In this document: in pieces, positions 7,617 to 17,190 of the stretch | Layout: every line of letters begins with the position of its first letter | Position numbering within the stretch: position 1 is the first letter of the stretch | Assembly: GCA_002399735.1 (NCBI GenBank) | Contig: DHEF01000014.1 | Span: 52,182 to 116,181, forward strand | From: Chitinophagaceae bacterium UBA4857 | GTDB lineage: Bacteria > Bacteroidota > Bacteroidia > Chitinophagales > Chitinophagaceae | Direction: 5' to 3' | Length of the DNA: 64,000 nucleotides | Program-made: the position numbers and the translations under genes | Notes under the pieces: model-generated | What the model was told of the DNA's origin: nothing | The model's input: the letters and a program-made list of their open reading frames with translations, nothing else | Databases searched by the model: none

Positions 7617-9299
7617 ATGATGGATAATGCCGCTATTGCCGATAACTTTTCTTTATTATCCAAATTAATGGATATACATGGCGAAAACAGTTTTAAATCT
7701 AAGACCTACTCCATCGCCGCTTTTTATATTGAAAAACTACCCGAACAACTTCATACGACCGAACGCAGTACTATACCTCGCATAAAAGGCATAGGCGACA
7801 GTGTAGCAAAAAAAATATTTGAAATGCTGGACACCGGAAAGTTTCAGCAATTGGAAGATATTATTGCCGATACACCTGCAGGTGTTATTGAGATGCTGAA
7901 CATAAAAGGCATTGGCCCCAAAAAAATAAATACCATTTGGAAAGAAATGGGTATTGAAAGCATTGGCGAACTACAATATGCCTGTAATGAAAACCGCTTA
8001 ACCTTATACAAAGGTTTTGGACAAACCACACAACAAAAAGTTTTAGAAGCCATTAATTTTTATATAGCCAATCAAGGACATTTTTTATATGCGCAGTTAC
8101 ACAATATTTATCCGCAGGTACAACAATATTTAAACCAGTTGTTTGGTGCCGATAAAGTAGCTCTTACCGGATCGTTTAAAAGGCAACTATTAACCATTGA
8201 AGAAATGGCCTTTGTAATAAACTTAAACAATGCCGATGTTAAACCAAAATTTGTTTCGGCCTATCCGCCTGAACTATTAGAAGAAACTGATGACAGCATT
8301 TTATACCAATTAAAAAACGGTTTGCGTTTACGCTTGCTTACCGGTACACAAAATTTTGCACAACGTATTTTTGATAACAGTGGTTCGCCTGAGTTTGTTA
8401 CCAGTTTTTACCAACAGTTTCCTAACTTAAATATCAATCAAGATAACGCCGACGATACACAATACTTTACAGCTGCTAACATAAATTATATATTGCCCTG
8501 CCTGCGTGAAAGCAGTAACATTATACAACAGGCACAACAAAACTTGCTGCCACAGTTAATACAGCCCAACGATATTAAAGGCATTATACATAACCATAGC
8601 AACTGGAGCGATGGTACCAACACCATTGAAGAAATGGCAAAGGCATTAATTGCAAAAGGCATGGAGTATTTTGTTATATCTGATCACTCCAAATCGGCCA
8701 CCTATGCCAACGGATTAACCGAACAACGCATTGCCGAACAACATAAATACATTGATGAGTTAAATAAAAAACTGGCACCATTTAAAATTTATAAAAGTAT
8801 TGAGTGCGATATATTGGGCAATGGCCAGTTAGATTACAGTAATGATGTACTAGCCAGTTTCGATTTAGTCATTGCATCTGTACACAGCAACTTGCAGATG
8901 AATGAAGAGAAAGCCATGCAACGCCTTTTAACCGCCATAGAAAACCCTTACACCACTATTCTGGGGCATATGACCGGCAGGCTATTACTAAGCCGTAACG
9001 GCTACCCTATTAATCATAAAAAGATTATTGATGCCTGCGCTGCCAACAATGTGGTTATTGAATTAAATGCACACCCCCGCCGTTTAGATATTGACTGGCA
9101 GTGGATACCTTATGCACTTGAAAAAAATGTGCTCATCTCCATTAATCCCGATGCACATTTTATTGAAGGTTTTAATGATGTAACCTACGGTGTACTGGCC
9201 GCACAAAAAGGCGGATTGGTCAAAGAAAAAAACCTGAGCAGTTTTTCATTGCAACAATTTGAAGCATACGTTAGCAACCGTAAGGCTGCTATAGTTTAG
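7617..9299 (+). CDS. PolX-family protein: HhH, inactivated polymerase palm, intact PHP domain
   Basis: 560 residues with the architecture of bacterial PolX (helix-hairpin-helix DNA-binding, family X polymerase, PHP). HhH motifs lie at IPRIKGIGDSVAKK (53-66) and LNIKGIGPKKI (94-104). The palm starts with TGSFKR (184-189), aligning without gaps to the B. subtilis PolX motif. However, the two catalytic Asp positions read E196 and A198, and the third catalytic Asp position reads R239. The PHP exonuclease looks complete: H325, H327, D332, DHS 356-358, E396, H423, H451, D512 and H514. Likely a 3'-5' exonuclease or phosphoesterase in DNA repair without polymerase activity. Start: ATGATG; either ATG could serve. 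Confidence 0.88.
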   Translation: MMDNAAIADNFSLLSKLMDIHGENSFKSKTYSIAAFYIEKLPEQLHTTERSTIPRIKGIGDSVAKKIFEMLDTGKFQQLEDIIADTPAGVIEMLNIKGIGPKKINTIWKEMGIESIGELQYACNENRLTLYKGFGQTTQQKVLEAINFYIANQGHFLYAQLHNIYPQVQQYLNQLFGADKVALTGSFKRQLLTIEEMAFVINLNNADVKPKFVSAYPPELLEETDDSILYQLKNGLRLRLLTGTQNFAQRIFDNSGSPEFVTSFYQQFPNLNINQDNADDTQYFTAANINYILPCLRESSNIIQQAQQNLLPQLIQPNDIKGIIHNHSNWSDGTNTIEEMAKALIAKGMEYFVISDHSKSATYANGLTEQRIAEQHKYIDELNKKLAPFKIYKSIECDILGNGQLDYSNDVLASFDLVIASVHSNLQMNEEKAMQRLLTAIENPYTTILGHMTGRLLLSRNGYPINHKKIIDACAANNVVIELNAHPRRLDIDWQWIPYALEKNVLISINPDAHFIEGFNDVTYGVLAAQKGGLVKEKNLSSFSLQQFEAYVSNRKAAIV

Positions 9300-9307
9300 T
9301 TTTATTT

Positions 9308-9393
9308 TTTTATCAGCTGCATTACTACTATCATCGCCTGTTGTGTCACTCACTTCATCGTTCAGTAATACTATTGGGCATTGTGCAGGTGGC
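9308..9393 (-). repeat. Family-1 intergenic element, divergent copy 3
   Basis: Read on the minus strand it has CCCAATAGTATTACTG, then GAGTGACACAAC where other copies have GTGCGACGCAA, then CGATGATAGTAG and an A-rich end facing the PolX-family stop. The core (plus TTGTGTCACT, 9341-9350) has decayed. Confidence 0.6.
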
Positions 9394-9456
9394 TGTGAGT
9401 ATGTAAGCACATAATTTTACAACGTTAAACAAAATGTAAAATCAAATATTGCAAAG

Positions 9457-9924
9457 CTAAAACTCGGATTCAGTATCTAATACTTTACCATTATATAAAA
9501 TCTCTGTTTTCCGAACACACTCCTTACGTACATCGCTAAAATGCCATTTATTATTTTTGCTAAACTGTTTAGAAAAACGGAAATTTTCCAGATATATATT
9601 TAGAGATACTTCCTTAGAGTACACAAGAAGAACAGAACTTAACTTCCCGGGAGGTTCATCCACCAATATGTAAGACTTATAGTTTTTCACAATAGTATTT
9701 TTCAATAATGAATCCAATGGCATCGCATAGAATTGTTTAAAATCTATTCGTTTCAATTTACTAAGTATTGTATCCTGATAAATGGTCTCTAATTTTTCAA
9801 TATTGATTGTATCGTCCAATTTGTTTGTATTTACTGAAGGATACGATTTCTCTTTGGTATTACAAAAACCCAATACTGTAAAACAAAGTATTATAATAAA
9901 GTAAAAGCACGCCTTCATATTCAT
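9457..9924 (-). CDS. Small putative lipoprotein, function unknown
   Basis: I do not recognise the family. From the ATG at 9924 the product is 155 residues: MNMKACFYFI followed by a hydrophobic stretch and a lipobox-like VLGFC, so a lipoprotein signal peptide is likely. The reading frame stays open upstream to 10023, but that extension would bury the signal peptide, so a start at 9924 or 9918 (MKAC) is preferred. The mature part is charged and lacks known motifs. It is divergent from the thioredoxin-like gene at 10078. Low-GC codon use is like its neighbours. Confidence 0.6.
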   Translation of the reverse strand: MNMKACFYFIIILCFTVLGFCNTKEKSYPSVNTNKLDDTINIEKLETIYQDTILSKLKRIDFKQFYAMPLDSLLKNTIVKNYKSYILVDEPPGKLSSVLLVYSKEVSLNIYLENFRFSKQFSKNNKWHFSDVRKECVRKTEILYNGKVLDTESEF

Positions 9925-10077
9925 ATATGTTGAGTTTGGTTTATAAATATATAAATAAGCATAACCTTTTACCGATTTTACTAAAAATAGTAAACATCTT
10001 AGAAAGACTATCATCAAGCACAACCTTTTTACACATTGTTTGTTAAAAAAGAAACCGCTTATACTTACTTTACTTAT

Positions 10078-11508
10078 ATGAGAAATTTAACCCACTCTAA
10101 CACGCTTTTCATTGCTGTGCTACTCTTAGTGTTCATTCCTTTAACATCCTTTACGCAAAAAACAGTTAAATCAAAGCCGATTATTTTTTCAGGAACGATA
10201 AAAAATATTCCTGTTTCAGATAATGGCAAACAAATAATATCCGTTTCTTTTCCTAAAAGAGCGGATAATAATCCTGTACAAATTACTGTTGATAAAAATG
10301 GATTTTTTCACGATACTATTTGGGGACCCGAAGGTAAATACTTCGTTGAGCATGGCAATTTTCCCTACCCACTTTACTTTGTACCCGGTAATAAATATAA
10401 TATTCAATACACATTTAATACTAACACACCACTGCTACCCAATTTAGTAACCCTTGCAGGAAATGACACTTTAATAAACCGTTATTTTATAACACAGCAG
10501 CAGCAGAAAACCTTTTTTAATCCTACAGAGGTTATGGCAGAAGACGCTTATGTTAAGTATTTAAACGATTGGAAAACCAATCAGCTAAACAGAATTACTA
10601 CTTATAAACTATCGAAAAAGATTGCTACTAAAGAAAAAAAGGAAATAACATATGAATACTTGTTCAATCTGCTTTTATTCTCTCGCTATCATGAACAACG
10701 TGACTCCAGTTTTAAACCTTCCTCACTTGTTACGCAACAGTTTAATATAAACTACAACAACGAAAAAGATTACCATTTATATAGCTACTATAGAAGATTT
10801 GTGTATGAATATTATATGTTACGATTAGATGAAATTGAGAAAGAAAAATTAAAAAAAGATACAACATTCGATTTACGCCAAAACCGCCAACGGTTAATTA
10901 ATGAACTAGTAGCAAATAAATTTATTAAAAACAACATTTTAAGTCAGATGGTTTTGTATGATTTAAAAACAGTAAAAGATATTGAATTGTATTATCAGGA
11001 TTTTAAAACCTTGTATACCGGCAATGACGAAAAAATAAAAGAACAAGCATTAGATGTTTACCTACGCTTAACACAATTAAAAAAAGGAACTCCATCTCCA
11101 CAATTTGAAAATTTTATAAATTATAAAGGCGGCACCAATTCTTTATCGGATTTTAAAGGAAAGTTTGTGTTTATTGACATGTGGGCGACCTGGTGTGGTA
11201 ACTGTTGGGGAGAGTTTCCTTATATCAAAAAAATGGAAGCAAAATATGCTAATAAGAATATTGTTTTTGTGAGCATTTCATTAGACGATGACAAAGAAAA
11301 ATGGGCACAAATAATTGAAAAAGAAAAACTACCCGGCATACAACTACTTTCAAAAGGACAAGATGATCCTTTTTTTATAGAATATGCTGTTTATGGTATA
11401 CCCCGTTATATTTTAATTGATCCTGACGGAAACATTATAAACTACAGTACTGCCAGACCTTCGGAAGAAGAAGAAATAGCGAGATTATTTAAGAGTGTTG
11501 GACTATAA
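10078..11508 (+). CDS. Secreted TlpA/ResA-like thioredoxin-fold protein
   Basis: 476 residues from the ATG at 10078, which begins the signal peptide MRNLTHSNTLFIAVLLLVF; an upstream TTG in frame is rejected. The N-terminal half (about 35-350) is a Bacteroidota-specific region resembling DUF4369-type sequences without clear motifs. The C-terminal 120 residues are a thioredoxin domain with active site WCGNC (CxxC at 373-376), followed by cis-proline segment YGIPRYILID. Inference: envelope thiol-disulfide oxidoreductase acting in the periplasm. A family-1 repeat lies downstream. The partner is unknown. Confidence 0.87.
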   Translation: MRNLTHSNTLFIAVLLLVFIPLTSFTQKTVKSKPIIFSGTIKNIPVSDNGKQIISVSFPKRADNNPVQITVDKNGFFHDTIWGPEGKYFVEHGNFPYPLYFVPGNKYNIQYTFNTNTPLLPNLVTLAGNDTLINRYFITQQQQKTFFNPTEVMAEDAYVKYLNDWKTNQLNRITTYKLSKKIATKEKKEITYEYLFNLLLFSRYHEQRDSSFKPSSLVTQQFNINYNNEKDYHLYSYYRRFVYEYYMLRLDEIEKEKLKKDTTFDLRQNRQRLINELVANKFIKNNILSQMVLYDLKTVKDIELYYQDFKTLYTGNDEKIKEQALDVYLRLTQLKKGTPSPQFENFINYKGGTNSLSDFKGKFVFIDMWATWCGNCWGEFPYIKKMEAKYANKNIVFVSISLDDDKEKWAQIIEKEKLPGIQLLSKGQDDPFFIEYAVYGIPRYILIDPDGNIINYSTARPSEEEEIARLFKSVGL

Positions 11509-11534
11509 ATAATTGATGGCACTTGAATTAAGTG

Positions 11535-11622
11535 TACGATGATGCACAAAGAACAGAACGATGAATAGTGCGACGCAAGAAAAGTACAATCAAGAGTGGG
11601 GCGATGGCAACAAAAAATAATT
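11535..11622 (+). repeat. Family-1 intergenic element, copy 4
   Basis: The core TGCGACGCAA is at 11569-11578, preceded by GAACAGAACGATGAATAG and ending GATGGCAACAAAAAATA. It lies between the thioredoxin-like gene and the M28 peptidase gene, with its A-rich end facing the peptidase start. Confidence 0.8.
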
Positions 11623-11750
11623 ACCCTTCTTCATACTTTAAAGTCGCTTTACGGTTTTAGGCTTCATCTGTGTTACTTCAGTTGGTAAACAAAAAATCAA
11701 TTTTAAAAACTTACATCTTTTAACTAAGTTTATTGCAGAATAATTTAATC

Positions 11751-13151
11751 ATGATTAAAGTAATCGCCTCTACTCTTTTGTTATTAGTTACATTTTTTTG
11801 TGCTGCTCAAAATGACGACTCATTAATGATACGCAAAATAGCTGGCGAAATTTTGAACAATTCCGAAGCTTATGAAAATCTGCGTTTTTTAACCAAGAAA
11901 ATTGGGCCACGCTTGGCGGGTTCGCAAGGTATGGTTAAATCGGAAAAATGGGGCTACGAAAGGTTTACAAAAATTGGTGCCGATAAAATATGGATGCAGG
12001 AATGTATGGTGCCTTATTGGGTACGTGGCGGTAAAGATGAAGCGGTAGTAAGCTATATACAATCGGCCAATAAAGTCGGCGTACCGGATGCAAGGCTACA
12101 AAAAAAATCGTTAGATGTTATTGCTTTAGGTAACAGCATGGGTTCGGGTGCAAAAGGTGTAACTGCGCAAGTGGTGGAAGTAAGCTCCTTTGATGATTTG
12201 GAGAAAAAGAAAAATGCCGTAAAAGGCAAAATTGTTTTTTATAATTATGCTTTTAAAAAAGATTTTGTTGAAACCTTTGATGGTTATAGTGATGCTGTAA
12301 AATACCGTGGTAACGGACCAATTAGCGCTGCTAAATATGGTGCAGCGGCGGTTATCATCAGAAGTATTAGCCATGGCGAAAATAATCATCCGCATACAGG
12401 TGGCACAAGGTATGATAGTGCTTACCCGAAAATTCCGGCAATAGCCGTAGGCTTACAAGATGCAGATTGGTTAAGCAATCAACTGAAACAAAAGAAAACC
12501 AATATGACCATTAAAACATATGGTTATTTTAAACCTGATACGATTGGTCATAATGTAATTGCAGAATGGAAAGGATCTGCATTTCCGAATGAAATTATAA
12601 CAGTAGGTGCACACTTAGATAGCTGGGACAATTGCGAAGGTGCACATGATGATGGTGCAGGCTGTGTACAAACTATTGAGATATTAAGAGCATTTAAAGC
12701 AATAGGTTATCAACCCAAAAGAACGATACGTTTTGTATTATTTGCCAATGAAGAAAACGGTGTAAGAGGCGGTAACAAATATGCTGCAGCGGCAAAAGAA
12801 AAAAACGAAAATCATGTTTTTGCATTAGAAAGTGATGCAGGTGGTTTTACACCAAGAGGTTTTGGGTTTACTTCCAAACCGGAAGTATTTGCAAAATTAA
12901 AGATGTGGGAAAACTTATTAGCGCCATACGGTGGTAGTAAATTTTTACCGGAAGGTGGCGGTGTAGATATTAATCCGTTAAACAGAACGCTTGGTACAAC
13001 TGTGGCAGGTTTATTGCCTGACTCGCAACGTTACTTTGATTATCACCATGCACGTAACGATGTGTTTGAAGCTGTAAATAAACGTGAGCTTGATTTAGGT
13101 GCTGTGAATATGGCCGCTTTGATTTATTTGGTAGACAAGTATGGGCTGTAG
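11751..13151 (+). CDS. Secreted M28-family zinc metallopeptidase
   Basis: 466 residues from the ATG at 11751, which starts a signal peptide (MIKVIASTLLLLVTFFCAAQ). A PA-like insert spans about 120-260. The di-zinc M28 core shows all ligands: H288/D290 (GAHLDSW), D301 (AHDDGAG), catalytic E334 and ligand E335 (ANEENG), D362 (ESDAGG), and the last His in YHHARND near 438. It resembles carboxypeptidase Q and related aminopeptidases. Expected role: exopeptidase releasing amino acids in the periplasm or outside the cell. Monocistronic. The active site appears complete. Confidence 0.93.
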   Translation: MIKVIASTLLLLVTFFCAAQNDDSLMIRKIAGEILNNSEAYENLRFLTKKIGPRLAGSQGMVKSEKWGYERFTKIGADKIWMQECMVPYWVRGGKDEAVVSYIQSANKVGVPDARLQKKSLDVIALGNSMGSGAKGVTAQVVEVSSFDDLEKKKNAVKGKIVFYNYAFKKDFVETFDGYSDAVKYRGNGPISAAKYGAAAVIIRSISHGENNHPHTGGTRYDSAYPKIPAIAVGLQDADWLSNQLKQKKTNMTIKTYGYFKPDTIGHNVIAEWKGSAFPNEIITVGAHLDSWDNCEGAHDDGAGCVQTIEILRAFKAIGYQPKRTIRFVLFANEENGVRGGNKYAAAAKEKNENHVFALESDAGGFTPRGFGFTSKPEVFAKLKMWENLLAPYGGSKFLPEGGGVDINPLNRTLGTTVAGLLPDSQRYFDYHHARNDVFEAVNKRELDLGAVNMAALIYLVDKYGL

Positions 13152-13182
13152 GGGTAAGGTTTACCATAAGTGTAATTTTCTT

Positions 13183-13377
13183 TTAAAGTAAGGAAGCCTT
13201 TATTTCTTTTGCAACCGTCTCGTTGTAACTTCTTCCTATAGGTAATAATTGTTGTTGCATTTTAATTTCGGTAACGTTGTAAGCCTTTGTCATAGGTTTT
13301 GACACGATAAAGGAACGATGACATTCATCGTTCCTTACAATTAAATGATTGTTCGCAATCTTTTCTTCTAATGAAAA
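13183..13377 (-). pseudogene. C-terminal remnant of a LytTR response regulator
   Basis: A minus-strand frame of 64 codons ending in TAA at 13183-13185 encodes the end of a LytTR DNA-binding domain. It reads NHLIVRNDECHRSFIVSKPM, then TEIKMQQQLLPIGRSYNETV, matching the RVHRSFIVN...LPIGRSY signature. There is no start codon, and an in-frame TAA (13378-13380) sits directly before it, so the receiver domain and half the LytTR domain are gone. A family-1 repeat begins about 13 bp beyond the truncation point, suggesting that the element or a deletion at it removed the rest. Non-functional remnant. Confidence 0.85.
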
Positions 13378-13390
13378 TTATATATCCTCA

Positions 13391-13475
13391 CGATGATGCC
13401 CAAAGAACCGAACGATGAACGGAGCGTCGCAACGGGTGTTCATCGGTGTTACTGTTGTTGACAACAAAAGAAAAA
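13391..13475 (+). repeat. Family-1 intergenic element, copy 5
   Basis: Variant core AGCGTCGCAA (13423-13432), preceded by CCCAAAGAACCGAACGATG and ending GTTGTTGACAACAAAAG. It lies between the LytTR remnant and the stop of the bestrophin-like gene. Confidence 0.7.
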
Positions 13476-13482
13476 AAATAGT

Positions 13483-14499
13483 TTACATTAAAATATTATT
13501 CTGTGCCTGTATAGCCGGTGGCAAATCTGTTTCTCCCAGCATTTCACGTAAATCAATTTCTATATTACGGCTAATTTGTGTAATAGAAATATCATTGGCA
13601 TTGCCTTCAAAAGGGTTTTCAGTACTCTCGCCTATTTGCTCTAACACAAGAAAAATCCAACCAACCAATACACTCAAAGGAATACTTAGCCAAATAAAAT
13701 GCTCGCCTAGCTTCTCGGTATATTTTGACAACTCGCCAATAAAACCCAATGGAATGAGCAGACAAAGTGCATTGGTAAAATAAAGGTTGATACTGGAAAA
13801 CTGTCGGGGATAAGGAAAGTTTTTAATCCGTTCACATTTGCCCTGCTGATCGTACAAATCTTTTAACTGGTTTTGGAGGGCTACATAATTATAATCGGTA
13901 ATGCTACCACTCAGGTTTAACTTTTTCAATTGCAGTGACTGACGTGCTATAATTTGTGTTGCCCTGTTTTTAGTAGAAAGAATATAAGTTCGCTCTTCTT
14001 CATAAAGAAATGGTTTTAATTCATCGGCCATATTCGTTTCCCATTCAGGTACTTTATAGTACTTCAGGTATTCCTTGTTATAACTTTTTGTTTTTACGTT
14101 TTCCCAGCTTTTAACTTCCCGTAACTGAAAACGTAATGCCGTAAGCCAAGCAAAATGACGATAGATAATTTCCTTATGTAATAGCGCATCCTGATGTGTA
14201 TCAGCAGCTCTTACAAAATCTTTTACCATTATACCAAAACTCCGGCTACAATTAATAATGGCACCATACACTTGCCTGGCTTCCCAGGTACGATTATAAG
14301 TTTGGGTATTTTTGAACCCTGATATAAAGGCGGTAGCCGTACCAATTAATGCTACGGGTACCCATGGTATGGCCAACCAAGTCCAACCCAGAAAATAAAA
14401 TAATGCGGTTGGAATAATACTTAACAATAGCATTTTGTAAATCTTCCTTCTTGTCCAAGGAATAAAATGTACCAACTTGTAGTGAGACGATGTATTCAT
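13483..14499 (-). CDS. Bestrophin-like (RFP-TM/UPF0187) ion channel
   Basis: 338 residues. The N-terminal segment with membrane helices (about 22-60) and the motif GFKNTQTYNRTWEARQVYG (about 61-79) match the bestrophin family; a second hydrophobic pair lies near 240-285. Bacterial bestrophin homologues form pentameric channels in the inner membrane, some cation-selective. No signal peptide. The gene is followed on the left by a repeat and lies downstream of the antiporter gene on the same strand (126-bp gap), so a joint role in ion homeostasis is possible but only inferred. Confidence 0.87.
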   Translation of the reverse strand: MNTSSHYKLVHFIPWTRRKIYKMLLLSIIPTALFYFLGWTWLAIPWVPVALIGTATAFISGFKNTQTYNRTWEARQVYGAIINCSRSFGIMVKDFVRAADTHQDALLHKEIIYRHFAWLTALRFQLREVKSWENVKTKSYNKEYLKYYKVPEWETNMADELKPFLYEEERTYILSTKNRATQIIARQSLQLKKLNLSGSITDYNYVALQNQLKDLYDQQGKCERIKNFPYPRQFSSINLYFTNALCLLIPLGFIGELSKYTEKLGEHFIWLSIPLSVLVGWIFLVLEQIGESTENPFEGNANDISITQISRNIEIDLREMLGETDLPPAIQAQNNILM

Positions 14500-14625
14500 T
14501 ATAATCAGATATTATTAATTTGTGTAGCGTTAAATTACAAACGCCCGGTTTACCTGTAAAGTTTATAACCGCCGGTCCGATTATAGACCCAGTCAACAAT
14601 CGTTATTCTGCCAAAGATAACTTGC

Positions 14626-16233
14626 TTAGTGTCCGGCTCCTGTTATCTTTAGCTCGTTCAGGTCTAACTGTAATTCAGTCTTCCTGATTTCTTCATCACT
14701 GAAAAATTTTTCTTTGCGAAGCTTAAACAACTCTTTTCTTTGTACACTATATACATCCAATAACATTTTATGATACTGTACGATGTACTCATGTTTAGTC
14801 GCTTCGCCATCCAACGACTCCAACCGCTGTTGTATACTGGTTATCTGGTTTTCTACATGGACTTTATAATACGCCATTAATTCATTTGTTTTAATAGCAT
14901 CTGCGTATTTATCATTCAACAGTTGTAATGTTACATTGTCCAACCGTAATTTTATACCATTCTGTTGTTCGTCCTTGGGTAAAAAAGTATCTATTTCTTT
15001 TAGTTTAATGAGTTTAATTATAAACGGCAAGGTTAAGCCCTGGAATACCAAGGTGACAAAAATGACGATAAAAGTGATAAAAATAATCAGGTTACGTTGG
15101 GGAAAAGCAGTATCATCAGTCATTAATAATGGAATTGAAAGTGACGTAGCTAATGAAACCACTCCACGCATACCGGCCCAACTAATTACCAGTGGCCCAT
15201 TCCATCCAGGTGATGGCTCCTGTCGTATTTTAGCACTTAGCCAACGCGGAATATGCGCTGCGGGATAAACCCATAAATAACGTAACGCTATAACTATGGC
15301 ACTGATAATTAATCCGTATTTAATACCCTCTAAAATAGAATAAGTGCCTAGTCCGGCAATAATTTCAGGTAAGGCCAGTCCAATGAGTACAAACACCAAA
15401 GTATTCATCACAAAAATCATGGTGGTCCATACGCCCAACATATTCACCCTTGTACTACCTGTTTTAAAAACTTCGTGTGACCTGTAGGACATAAATAAAC
15501 CTCCGCTTACAACTGCCATTACCCCAGAGAAATGAAAATGTTCTGCAGCCAGAAACAGAATGTATGGCGTCATTACGGTCAATGCCGCATCTATGGCCGG
15601 TGTGGTGGGCAAAAAACGGTGAATGAGGTACATCAGGTTTGCCCCAATCAATCCTACTACAATACCCATTCCTGCTACTAAAAAAAACTCCCCTGTTGCT
15701 TCCTGCATCGAAAATGTGCCTGTTAAAACTGCAACCAGCGCAAACTTAAAAACAATTAAAGAGGATGCATCATTTACCAGGCTTTCGCCTTCAAGTATGG
15801 TCATTAACCTTTTAGGTACGTTCATGCCTTTCATAACGGTTGCGGCCGCTACAGCATCCGGTGGTGATACAATACCACCTAATAAAAAGCCCAATGCAAG
15901 TGTAAAACCGGGAATGATGGCGGCTGCAGAGTAGGCAATGATGGTTGAAGTAAAGAAAACCAGACCAAATGATAACAAAGCAATAGGCCGACGCCATTTC
16001 CAAAAATCTTTCCACGAAGTATACCAGGCAGCTTCGTATAAAAGAGGCGGTAAAAAAATTAAGAAAATCAGTTCGGGATCAAGGTGAAGTTTTGGTATAC
16101 CGGGAATAAAGCTAATACCTAGTCCTGCAATAACTAAAAATATAGGATATGCAATTTTTATGCGTGTTGCCAGTAATACCAATAACATAACGGCAAACAA
16201 CAAACTGAGAATAATAAGAAAAGTATGATGCAT
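14626..16233 (-). CDS. CPA1-family Na+/H+ antiporter
   Basis: 535 residues with about twelve membrane helices followed by a cytoplasmic tail of some 120 residues with charged helices. CPA1 signatures are present: GGIVSPPDAVAAATV with D126, and GESLVNDASSLI with the ion-binding N154-D155 pair. Expected role: Na+ (or K+)/H+ exchange at the inner membrane for pH and sodium homeostasis. It starts 16 bp after the end of the methyltransferase gene, so the two are probably co-transcribed. The ATG start puts the first helix at the N-terminus. No missing motifs were noted. Confidence 0.92.
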   Translation of the reverse strand: MHHTFLIILSLLFAVMLLVLLATRIKIAYPIFLVIAGLGISFIPGIPKLHLDPELIFLIFLPPLLYEAAWYTSWKDFWKWRRPIALLSFGLVFFTSTIIAYSAAAIIPGFTLALGFLLGGIVSPPDAVAAATVMKGMNVPKRLMTILEGESLVNDASSLIVFKFALVAVLTGTFSMQEATGEFFLVAGMGIVVGLIGANLMYLIHRFLPTTPAIDAALTVMTPYILFLAAEHFHFSGVMAVVSGGLFMSYRSHEVFKTGSTRVNMLGVWTTMIFVMNTLVFVLIGLALPEIIAGLGTYSILEGIKYGLIISAIVIALRYLWVYPAAHIPRWLSAKIRQEPSPGWNGPLVISWAGMRGVVSLATSLSIPLLMTDDTAFPQRNLIIFITFIVIFVTLVFQGLTLPFIIKLIKLKEIDTFLPKDEQQNGIKLRLDNVTLQLLNDKYADAIKTNELMAYYKVHVENQITSIQQRLESLDGEATKHEYIVQYHKMLLDVYSVQRKELFKLRKEKFFSDEEIRKTELQLDLNELKITGAGH

Positions 16234-16249
16234 ATATAATTTAAAGATT

Positions 16250-16771
16250 TTACCTTTTTGTTATTCTGGTAAGGTACATACTACCTCCATATATTGAAGT
16301 TCTGGTATTTACTTTATTGATAGAATCATAACCAAATGATTGAAAGAGTTTTGTCAATCGCTCAAAACTTATCGGGAATGGGACCCAATTATTGGCTATA
16401 TCGGTTTCATATTCGGCAATAATAAAATGGTTCTGCTTCGAAAAAAAATGCTCCAGGCTTTCTATGAATTTTCCCTTCTCTCTTACATAATGTAAAGCAT
16501 TGGCAATTAGTATACCGTCTAAAGGATATATATCCGGTAGTTGGGTTTCAAAATCCGCCTGAATAAATTGTACGGCCACATGTTTACCTGAAACGGGAGG
16601 CAACTGCTGTTCATTTTTATCAATAGCTAATATTGTACTTCCGGCAGGAAGTATAGTAGCCAATGCTTCTGTAAACACACCACTTCCACAGCCTAAATCA
16701 GCCCATCGTTGTATAGGACGATGCGCTAATTCATTTTGTAATGGTTGCATAAAATCAATATAATCGTTCAT
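16250..16771 (-). CDS. Class I SAM-dependent methyltransferase
   Basis: A 173-residue small methyltransferase. Motif I is WADLGCGSGVFTEAL (about 23-37), the acidic end of strand 2 is ILAIDKNEQQL (about 48-58), and the next acidic position is FIQADFETQLPDIY. The substrate is unknown. It resembles stand-alone Methyltransf_25/11-type enzymes. It lies 16 bp upstream of the antiporter gene on the same strand. Cytoplasmic, no signal. Confidence 0.85.
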   Translation of the reverse strand: MNDYIDFMQPLQNELAHRPIQRWADLGCGSGVFTEALATILPAGSTILAIDKNEQQLPPVSGKHVAVQFIQADFETQLPDIYPLDGILIANALHYVREKGKFIESLEHFFSKQNHFIIAEYETDIANNWVPFPISFERLTKLFQSFGYDSINKVNTRTSIYGGSMYLTRITKR

Positions 16772-16872
16772 GGTATAACATTATTCAAATATACTCAGGT
16801 GCCGGGCTATATATCCCGGTATAAAGAGAAAATACATCCAGCTCCAAATCAGGTCTACCGATCAGCACGACC

Positions 16873-17190
16873 TTAATTTGCCTGACCTATATCTAACCTG
16901 TCAAATTTTCCTTCAACAGTTTGATGGAATTTAAAAAACACTTTAAAAGTCCCCCACTGTCCGGCTTTGAAACTTCCCCAAACATCTTTCCCATCATTCT
17001 CTACTTTGTCGATGCTTAAAAATTTTTCGGTTCCTAATGCTTTGCCAAAAAATGATTTGAAGTTGACCGTGTTCCCGTCATCCGTCATTACCGGGCTTTC
17101 TGTAAAGAAGGAATACCAGTTTTGGTCGCCTGTCTGTAAAGCTTCGATAGCATGTTTTACTTTTTCGTTGGTTATTTTTGATAAGTCCAT
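16873..17190 (-). CDS. NTF2/SnoaL-like domain protein
   Basis: 105 residues with the small cone-shaped NTF2-like pattern: an N-terminal helix (KVKHAIEALQTGDQNWYSFF) followed by strands ending WGSFKAGQWGTFKVFFKFH. Bacterial members bind small hydrophobic molecules or act as small isomerases; no catalytic residues can be assigned here. Cytoplasmic. A 39-codon reading frame in another phase overlaps its start by 19 nt. Function not determined. Confidence 0.7.
   Translation of the reverse strand: MDLSKITNEKVKHAIEALQTGDQNWYSFFTESPVMTDDGNTVNFKSFFGKALGTEKFLSIDKVENDGKDVWGSFKAGQWGTFKVFFKFHQTVEGKFDRLDIGQAN

Noticed and set aside
13415..13783. A 122-codon plus-strand frame at 13.4 kb
   Set aside because: It runs through a family-1 repeat and the antisense strand of the bestrophin-like gene.
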